DNA from: Treponema sp.
GTDB lineage: Bacteria > Spirochaetota > Spirochaetia > Treponematales > Treponemataceae
Length of the DNA stretch: 37,839 bases
Assembly (NCBI GenBank): GCA_024690865.1
Contig: JAILON010000119.1
Span: 1 to 37,839 of the forward strand
Reading direction: 5' to 3'
The notes beneath the pieces are model-generated. The model was given only the letters and a program-made list of their open reading frames with translations. It searched no databases and had not been told where the DNA came from. Each line of letters opens with the position of its first letter. Position 1 is the first letter of the stretch. The position numbers and the translations under genes were made by a program. Of this stretch, positions 32,410-37,839 are shown piece after piece.

Positions 32410-33288
32410 CTAACCCCTCTGCTCCGCGATGTAGCGAAGGTACTCACCGTAACTGGTCTTGTAGCCTGCAGCCAGCTTGAGCAGATCGTCCTTGGAAATC
32501 CATCCGTTTGAAAATGCTATTTCCTCGATGCAACTGACATACATTCCCTGCCGCTTCTGTATCGTGGCAATGAAGTTTGATGCTTCCAGAAGACCGTCGT
32601 AAGTTCCCGTGTCCAGCCAGGCCATGCCGCGCCCCAGAAGCTCCACGTTCAGGCTGCCCGAAGCCAGGTAGCTGTTGTTCAAGTCCGTTATCTCTATCTC
32701 GCCACGGGCGGAAGGCTTGACGGCCTTTGCTTTTTCAACGACGGAAGCATCATAAAAATATAGTCCGGGGACGGCATAGTTGGACTTCGGCTTCGAAGGC
32801 TTCTCCTCGATCCCCAAGACCCTGCCGTCCTTGGAGAATTCGACCACGCCGTAGGCGGTCGGATCCTTGACGTAGTAGCCGAAAATCACCGCCCCGCCGT
32901 CTTTCGCTATCTTTTCCGAAGCCCGCTTGAGCGTGCTGGTGAATGATTGTCCATAAAATACGTTGTCCCCCAGGATGAGTGACACGGAATCCCCTGCAAT
33001 GAACTTTTCACCTACGATGAAGGCATCTGCCAGGCCCCGGGGCTTGTCCTGGACGGCATACTCGATCCTCATTCCTAAAAATGAACCGTCGCCCAAAAGT
33101 TCCTTGAAAAGATTTATGTCTCGGGGTGTTGAAATCACCAGTACTTCCCTGATGCCCGACAGCATGAGGACGCTCAGTGGGTAGTAGACCATGGGTTTGT
33201 CGTAGAGTGGAAGAATCTGCTTGGATACCGACTTTGTGATGGGGTAGAGCCTCGTTCCTGAGCCTCCAGCCAAAATTATACCTTTCAT
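32410..33288 (-). CDS. rfbA: Glucose-1-phosphate thymidylyltransferase
   Basis: RfbA makes dTDP-glucose from glucose 1-phosphate and dTTP, the first step of rhamnose synthesis. The start [16 protein letters not shown] carries the nucleotide-binding GxGTRLxP motif. [20 protein letters not shown] and [11 protein letters not shown] follow. 292 residues is the normal length. The frame is open to 33351, but upstream codons overlap the promoter at 33298-33326, so the ATG at 33288 is used. It lies only ten bases beyond the -10 box, without a Shine-Dalgarno sequence, so the leader may be about three bases. It heads the rfbACDB-bioY-fur block. Confidence 0.97.
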   Translation of the reverse strand: MKGIILAGGSGTRLYPITKSVSKQILPLYDKPMVYYPLSVLMLSGIREVLVISTPRDINLFKELLGDGSFLGMRIEYAVQDKPRGLADAFIVGEKFIAGDSVSLILGDNVFYGQSFTSTLKRASEKIAKDGGAVIFGYYVKDPTAYGVVEFSKDGRVLGIEEKPSKPKSNYAVPGLYFYDASVVEKAKAVKPSARGEIEITDLNNSYLASGSLNVELLGRGMAWLDTGTYDGLLEASNFIATIQKRQGMYVSCIEEIAFSNGWISKDDLLKLAAGYKTSYGEYLRYIAEQRG

Positions 33289-33297
33289 ATCATTTCG

Positions 33298-33326
33298 ATG
33301 ATAGCACAGATGCTTTTCTTTTTCAA
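33298..33326 (-). promoter_or_regulatory. Promoter of the rfbACDB-bioY-fur block
   Basis: On the minus strand TTGAAA (33321-33326), a 17-bp spacer ending in TGC, and TATCAT (33298-33303) give a good promoter with an extended -10. It overlaps the upstream codons of the rfbA open frame. The start codon lies ten bases after the -10 box. Confidence 0.72.
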
Positions 33327-33466
33327 GAATATTGTGGCATGGCCGTTTCAAGCCGTGCCCGTGGATGCGGCAGCCTTGTGGCGTCCCAATTGCTGCAAAT
33401 GGCGGCTGGATGGCTTTTCCAGTGCTGCCAAACGGCGGACGAAAGGAGGAGGCCCTGTAAACATAC

Positions 33467-33495
33467 TGGAAATAAAATCCTTTATGCGGTATAAT
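33467..33495 (+). promoter_or_regulatory. Promoter of thiI
   Basis: TGGAAA (33467-33472), a 17-bp spacer and consensus TATAAT (33490-33495) lie just before thiI. The ATG at 33507 leaves a leader of about five bases. The rest of the 218-bp gap to rfbA (33327-33466) shows no feature that I can name. Confidence 0.65.
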
Positions 33496-33506
33496 TTGCC
33501 TGCTTT

Positions 33507-34799
33507 ATGAGAGAAGTGATAGACAGGTCCGTTTACAGCCGTATTTATATAGGCAAGCTGGGGGAATTGACCCTGAAAGGCAGCAATGAACATTTCTTTG
33601 AGTGGCAGCTTATGACCAATATGCGCTTGGCCTTGGAGGGTGTTGAGGCAAAGCTCTATACGCGCAGCGGCCGCCTCTATGTATTCTGTACCCCCGAATC
33701 AAGCGCCGGCGTGGAATATGCCCTTTCGCACATCCTGGGAATTACGGGATGGGCCGCGGTTTCCGCCACGGGGAAGGACATCGGCGCCATCTCGCAGGCT
33801 GTGCTTGACGTCGCCCGTCAGGAAGCCGCCCGGGGGGCAAAAAGCTTCAAGATAGAGGCCAAGCGGGAGGACAAGTCCTTCCCGATGAATTCATACGAAA
33901 TTGCATCCCACGTCGCCGGCCCCGTCTTTGACACAGGCATTCTTTCCGTCGATGTCCATACGCCCGACATCGTCATCAAAGTAGAAGTGCGCGACGACTG
34001 CTATGTGTATGCAGAGCCTCGTGGAAACGGGGGGCGCTACGGAATGTCGGGACGCCGGGGCCTGCCCGTCGGTGTAAGCGGCAAGGGACTGCTCCTTCTG
34101 TCGGGAGGGATAGACAGTCCCGTCGCCGGCTACCGCATGATGAGGCGGGGCATGAAGGTCGAATGCGCCTACTTCCATTCCTATCCATACACCTCTAAGG
34201 AAGCCGAGGACAAGGTCCATACGTTGGCACGGATCATAGCCGACTACGGGGTGGATACCCACCTGAACATCATTCCTTTCACAGATGTACAGATGAAGAT
34301 AAAGTCCGCCGCACCCAAGGAGTACACCACGCTCATGCTCCGCATCTGCATGATGAAGGCGGCAAATTTGCTCGCAGAACGCATCAGCGCCAACTGCATC
34401 ATCACCGGAGAAAGCCTGGGCCAGGTGGCCAGCCAGACGGCAGAGAACCTGGCCGTCACGGAAAGCTTTGCCGAACGTCCCGTCTACAGGCCCCTCATCG
34501 GGATGGACAAAGAGGAAATCACTGCGACTGCCCTCGAGATAGGCAGCTACGAAACATCCATACTTCCGTACGAAGACTGCTGCGTGCTTTTCACCCCCCG
34601 CCATCCCGTCCTGAAGGCAAAGCTGGACGACGCGAGGGAAATATACCGGCGGCTTGAGATAGACCAGCTCGTGCAGAAGGCTTTTGACGACAGAAGGATC
34701 TTCAGGTACTCGCTCCGCGACACGTTGGGTTCTCGCTATGCAACGAGACCTTTCACCGCCCAGGACGGAGAGTGCCGGGGCAGGCTTCATGGCGAATGA
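33507..34799 (+). CDS. thiI: tRNA 4-thiouridine synthase ThiI (no rhodanese domain)
   Basis: ThiI adenylates U8 of tRNAs and transfers sulfur to make 4-thiouridine; in some bacteria it also serves thiamine synthesis. The 430-residue protein has the NFLD start (YSRIYIGKLGELTLKGSN), a THUMP domain (about 60-165) and the PP-loop ATPase motif SGGIDSP (199-205). It ends soon after the cysteine site C358/C359 in EDCCVLFTPRHP. The rhodanese domain of the E. coli protein is absent, as in Bacillus ThiI, so sulfur must come directly from a cysteine desulfurase. Its 3' end overlaps the lipoprotein gene by 11 bp. There is no Shine-Dalgarno sequence. Confidence 0.96.
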   Translation: MREVIDRSVYSRIYIGKLGELTLKGSNEHFFEWQLMTNMRLALEGVEAKLYTRSGRLYVFCTPESSAGVEYALSHILGITGWAAVSATGKDIGAISQAVLDVARQEAARGAKSFKIEAKREDKSFPMNSYEIASHVAGPVFDTGILSVDVHTPDIVIKVEVRDDCYVYAEPRGNGGRYGMSGRRGLPVGVSGKGLLLLSGGIDSPVAGYRMMRRGMKVECAYFHSYPYTSKEAEDKVHTLARIIADYGVDTHLNIIPFTDVQMKIKSAAPKEYTTLMLRICMMKAANLLAERISANCIITGESLGQVASQTAENLAVTESFAERPVYRPLIGMDKEEITATALEIGSYETSILPYEDCCVLFTPRHPVLKAKLDDAREIYRRLEIDQLVQKAFDDRRIFRYSLRDTLGSRYATRPFTAQDGECRGRLHGE

Positions 34800-35442
34800 G
34801 CTGGTACAGAAGCCCGTCTTTTTTTTCCTGCTGCTCCTGCTGTCCCTTTCATCCTGTTCCAAGAAAGCCGAGTCAGGCAGAAAACGGTCCTTCCTGAAAG
34901 ACCGGGCACGGATCATGGAAGGCAGGACGGAATGGTCCGACGATGTTTCTACCTCTGGCGATGTGCTGCTGCCCTCTGAAAGCATGGCTCCGGATCTGGT
35001 GGAGCTGCCGCTGGCCCACATCATGACCTTCCAGTCAAGGGGTGGCGGCAGGAACTATCCCTATCTGGACGGATTTGCAAGCTTGGACACGGGCGCATAC
35101 AGCGATGCCTCCATGTCGGCCCTGGACGGATTTTGCCGTGCGCTGGAGGCGGGACGGGGCGAAGAATCGTTTATGGACAAGGGTTTCCTGTACAGCCTTG
35201 CCCTGTTCAAATATACGCTTGGACAAAGGACAGGCGGGAAGGGGACGGTCAAGGTCCTTTCCCACGTGATTGGAATGCCCCTGTTCCCCGAAGGCAAATC
35301 CGACAGCCTGCAGTGTCCGGTCCGCCTGTCCCTTTCAGACGGAAGCCTGTGCGACATATACGTGTACCTTGTGAAGTCCGCCGCGGACTGGAAGGTGAAC
35401 CAGATAGACTTTATGAAAAAAACTGTGGAGGACGGGGCATGA
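34789..35442 (+). CDS. Predicted lipoprotein, function unknown
   Basis: The 217-residue protein begins with a hydrophobic signal peptide and a spirochaetal lipobox, LSSC with C23, so it should be acylated and membrane anchored. Beyond a charged linker it has a globular part from about 80 with LYSLALFKYTLGQRT and ends VNQIDFMKKTVEDGA. I do not recognise a family. The frame is open from 34684, but the ATG at 34789 gives the signal peptide and overlaps thiI by 11 bp. The stop overlaps the next start (ATGA), so the two downstream genes are coupled. Confidence 0.86.
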   Translation: MANELVQKPVFFFLLLLLSLSSCSKKAESGRKRSFLKDRARIMEGRTEWSDDVSTSGDVLLPSESMAPDLVELPLAHIMTFQSRGGGRNYPYLDGFASLDTGAYSDASMSALDGFCRALEAGRGEESFMDKGFLYSLALFKYTLGQRTGGKGTVKVLSHVIGMPLFPEGKSDSLQCPVRLSLSDGSLCDIYVYLVKSAADWKVNQIDFMKKTVEDGA

Positions 35443-36347
35443 GCACTGTCGGCGAGCTGAACGAAATGGAAAGGAACATGGTCCTGCAATACGTGAAGTC
35501 GCAGGATCCCCAGATGACGGTTGCCCTTGAATCCGGTGGAACGCAGGACGGAACGGGACCGTCGTTTCCCATCGGCATCCCCTGCGATAAGCTTTCCGTC
35601 TATCCAAACGGCGTGTTCGTCTTTGACTATTCCATCCGGGCAATAGAGCCGCTGGTTGAAAAGACCGTCCGGGTCCAGTTCTATTACAACCACGTGGGGC
35701 TGAACTTCGTCAGCCGGGTGCAGAGGACCCAGCAGGGCTATGCCGTCGTGGTTCCTCTGAAGCTGCAGCGAATCGGGGAAATCCGCTCATATTCCAAGGA
35801 CGACTTCAAGGCAGTGCTGTCCTATGCCGTCAAAGGACAGAAGTCGGTGGAACTTCCCTGCCTGCCCGACAGGGAATTCGACCTTTTTTCCCGGCCCAGC
35901 TGGAAGTCGGTGGAACCGTACATACAGTCGTCCGTGCAGCAGTATTACGAACGCTTTTCGTATGACCTGGGGAAACAGGATGAGGACATCTCCTACTTGA
36001 TTTCCGTCTGCCGCTACATTACGAGGCCCCAGGAGACGGAGGCCGTCGAAGGAACTGCGAAACCCTACGACATAATCTACATCGATACGACACGTGTCAT
36101 TTTGGGGAGCCGGCGGGGAGAATCTTCCCCCCTCAAGCTGTTGTCCAACTACGGTATCCAGATGGAATTTGGCGTTTTCGCGACCGATTTTTTCAAGCGG
36201 GTCATCAAGGCCTCTGTCACCGTGGGCGACATATTTTCAGGAAAGAACGGCCAGAAGTGTTTTTCATGCTCGTTTAACGGTATGAAGGCTGAAGACGAAC
36301 GCTTCCTGTATGAAAAGTTCAGTGGCCAGAAGCTGACGGGAAGGTAA
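35439..36347 (+). CDS. Uncharacterised soluble protein, possibly PilZ-like
   Basis: The 302-residue protein has no signal peptide or membrane segment. An N-terminal beta-rich region (about 50-125, including VRVQFYYNHVGLNFVSRVQR) recalls the YcgR-N or PilZ-like fold. The C-terminal 60 residues, ending FNGMKAEDERFLYEKFSG, resemble the end of PilZ domains. The RxxxR motif that binds cyclic-di-GMP is not obvious, so the assignment is weak. The frame is open from 35133, but the ATG at 35439 overlaps the preceding stop and has AGGA upstream. The acyltransferase follows after five bases. Function is unknown. Confidence 0.8.
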   Translation: MSTVGELNEMERNMVLQYVKSQDPQMTVALESGGTQDGTGPSFPIGIPCDKLSVYPNGVFVFDYSIRAIEPLVEKTVRVQFYYNHVGLNFVSRVQRTQQGYAVVVPLKLQRIGEIRSYSKDDFKAVLSYAVKGQKSVELPCLPDREFDLFSRPSWKSVEPYIQSSVQQYYERFSYDLGKQDEDISYLISVCRYITRPQETEAVEGTAKPYDIIYIDTTRVILGSRRGESSPLKLLSNYGIQMEFGVFATDFFKRVIKASVTVGDIFSGKNGQKCFSCSFNGMKAEDERFLYEKFSGQKLTGR

Positions 36348-36352
36348 AATCT

Positions 36353-37435
36353 ATGGAAGCAGAGAAACAAAGGGTCTTTTATGCCGATGTGCTGAGGGTG
36401 CTTGCGGCATTTGCAGTGGTGGTCCTGCATGTGGCAGGCGACGGGTGGAAGAACACTGCCGTCGGAAGCATGGACTGGCATATCTACAATCTGTATGGAT
36501 CGCTCGTGCGGTGGGCTGTTCCCATCTTTGTCATGCTCAGCGGGATGTTCCTGCTGGATCCCGGCAAAGAGCTTGACACAGGAAAAATCTACAGGAAGTA
36601 CATACTGAGGGTCCTCATTGCCATTGTCGTCTGGGGGCTGTTCTATCGGTGTACGGACATCGCAATCAGCAGGTATATACGGCATAAGGACATATCGAGG
36701 AACGCGGCAATCGTGGAGCTCCTTGAAATTCCTTTTGGGACTGCCTGGTTCCACCTTTGGTACCTGTATATGATAGTCGGCCTGTACGTCATGACCCCCA
36801 TCTACCGGGTTTTCACGAGGACTGCCAGCCAGAAGGAATGCCGCTACCTCCTGGCCGTCTTTGCCCTGTTCGGAATCTGCCTGCCGTTATTGAAAAAGGG
36901 CCTGATCTGCATACATCCCCGCCTGGAGCTCAACCTCACCGTAGCCGAAACCGTCAACTACACGGGATATTTCTTTGCAGGCTACTGTTTTTCAAAAGCA
37001 TCCCTTTCAAAGCGTCAAAAAGGAATTGTCTATGCGGTGGGAATCCTGTCTTTTTTCATCATGGCAGTGGGAACCGCATTCCTTTCCATACGGGGTGGTG
37101 AGAACACGGAAGTTCTGTATGAAAACCTGTCGCCGGTCACGATGCTGGAGACCGTCATGGTGTTCATCCTCGTGAAGTCCCTCTGTGGACGGACCTCCAC
37201 CGGAAGGCCGTCCGCAACAAATACCACGAGGCTCATATCGAACATCAGTTCCTGTACGTTTGGAATCTATTTGCTGCATGCCTTTGTGCTCAGGGTGTAC
37301 ATCATGGCAGGGGTTACGAAACTGTTCTTCAGCCCCTGGCTTTCTGTTCCCCTGGTTTCCCTGCTGATTTTTTCAGTTTCCCTGTCAATCACGTATCTCC
37401 TGCGGAAGATTCCCGTCTGCAGGTGGTTCATGTAG
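36353..37435 (+). CDS. Membrane acyltransferase, acyltransferase 3 family
   Basis: The 360-residue polytopic protein has about ten membrane segments and the acyltransferase 3 pattern. The start is FYADVLRVLAAFAVVVLHVAG with the presumed catalytic H26. Next come WAVPIFVMLSGMFLL and FHLWYLYMIVGLYVMTPIYR, and near the end FGIYLLHAF. Members such as OafA and WecH transfer acetyl groups to surface sugars, so this one probably decorates a glycan or lipid. Its acceptor is unknown. It ends the thiI-lipoprotein-unknown-acyltransferase run. The convergent AI-2E family gene stops ten bases away and no terminator is visible. Confidence 0.92.
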   Translation: MEAEKQRVFYADVLRVLAAFAVVVLHVAGDGWKNTAVGSMDWHIYNLYGSLVRWAVPIFVMLSGMFLLDPGKELDTGKIYRKYILRVLIAIVVWGLFYRCTDIAISRYIRHKDISRNAAIVELLEIPFGTAWFHLWYLYMIVGLYVMTPIYRVFTRTASQKECRYLLAVFALFGICLPLLKKGLICIHPRLELNLTVAETVNYTGYFFAGYCFSKASLSKRQKGIVYAVGILSFFIMAVGTAFLSIRGGENTEVLYENLSPVTMLETVMVFILVKSLCGRTSTGRPSATNTTRLISNISSCTFGIYLLHAFVLRVYIMAGVTKLFFSPWLSVPLVSLLIFSVSLSITYLLRKIPVCRWFM

Positions 37436-37445
37436 GGAGCTCGTT

Positions 37446-37839
37446 TCACAGCTCGCTTTCTTTTGAAACTGCCTCTCCGCTTTCTTCCTGCTGCTTGCCA
37501 AGTTTTCCCGGGTTGCCGCCAATCATGATGGCGACAGGCCGCAGGGACTCCACGTTCTCGCAGATAATCTTGATTATCACGGTCATGGGGACGGCGAGGA
37601 TCATCCCGACGAAACCCCAGATGTAGCCCCAGAGCGAGAGTGAGACCAGGATGATGAAGGGCGACAGGCCCAGGTCGCGGCCTTCCCATCTCGGCTCCAC
37701 GAAGTTGCCCAAAATCATGTTCACGGACAGAACCATGACGAAGACGTAAACCACGTGCCCGATCCTCGGGTAGAACTGGAGCAGGGCAAAAAGGCCGGTG
37801 ACCAGGCAGGAGATGATCGAGCCGAAATTGGGGATGAAG
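37446..37839 (-). CDS. AI-2E family permease, truncated by the window edge
   Basis: The frame is open from 37839 without a start, so only the C-terminal 130 residues are seen. They include FIPNFGSIIS, a hydrophobic run, GNFVEPRWEGRDLGLSPF and WGFVGMILAVPMTVIIKII, which match the end of the AI-2E/YdiK/TqsA-type permeases, whose members include autoinducer-2 and other exporters. The tail after the last segment is charged and ends KESEL. The substrate cannot be inferred. The N-terminal part lies beyond the window. Confidence 0.88.
   Translation of the reverse strand, partial: FIPNFGSIISCLVTGLFALLQFYPRIGHVVYVFVMVLSVNMILGNFVEPRWEGRDLGLSPFIILVSLSLWGYIWGFVGMILAVPMTVIIKIICENVESLRPVAIMIGGNPGKLGKQQEESGEAVSKESEL

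Overview
The window looks like a chromosomal segment of a spirochaete, most likely a Treponema-like host-associated species with a GC content somewhat above 50% by eye. The basis is the gene content and style: a SufBDS iron-sulfur module, a PocR-domain hybrid kinase, spirochaete-type TPR and lipoprotein genes, and short intergenic regions. No 16S or marker tree can be run here, so the genus is an inference. There is no phage, transposon, integrase or CRISPR array.

Layout. 1-4110: the tail of an upstream gene, tRNA-Gly(UCC), a purine permease gene, an unusual array of eleven tandem 22-bp units, and a thrC-dCMP deaminase operon on the minus strand. 4210-6458: wzm-wzt, an ABC-2 polysaccharide exporter. 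6571-10329: sufB-sufD-sufS, with no sufC, sufU or sufE nearby. 10362-13896: an unknown 489-residue gene, a PTS IIA (PtsN-like) gene and a polytopic membrane protein. 13859-16267: a DEAD-box helicase and a GT4 glycosyltransferase, divergently transcribed. 16272-20448: tig, clpP and clpX, preceded by a six-tRNA operon (His, Arg, Lys, Leu, Gly, Gly). 20669-25210: rpe followed by three envelope or TPR genes of unknown function. 25298-28607: a hybrid sensor kinase and a stand-alone receiver protein. 28620-33326: one minus-strand block rfbA-rfbC-rfbD-rfbB-bioY-fur. 33467-37435: thiI, a lipoprotein, an unknown protein and a membrane acyltransferase. 37446-end: a truncated AI-2E family permease.

How the genes fit together. 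Cell-surface glycan synthesis recurs through the window: dTDP-L-rhamnose supply (rfbACDB), a glycosyltransferase, the Wzm/Wzt exporter, an acyltransferase 3 protein and a large membrane protein. Protein quality control (tig-clpP-clpX) and sulfur transfer (sufS, thiI) form two other themes.

The most striking general observation is promoter-to-start spacing. At several operon heads the start codon lies only 7-12 nt beyond a good -10 box and has no Shine-Dalgarno sequence, which suggests leaderless or nearly leaderless mRNAs. Other genes in the same window have ordinary leaders and ribosome binding sites. The least explained DNA element is the 22-bp palindromic repeat array after the purine permease gene.
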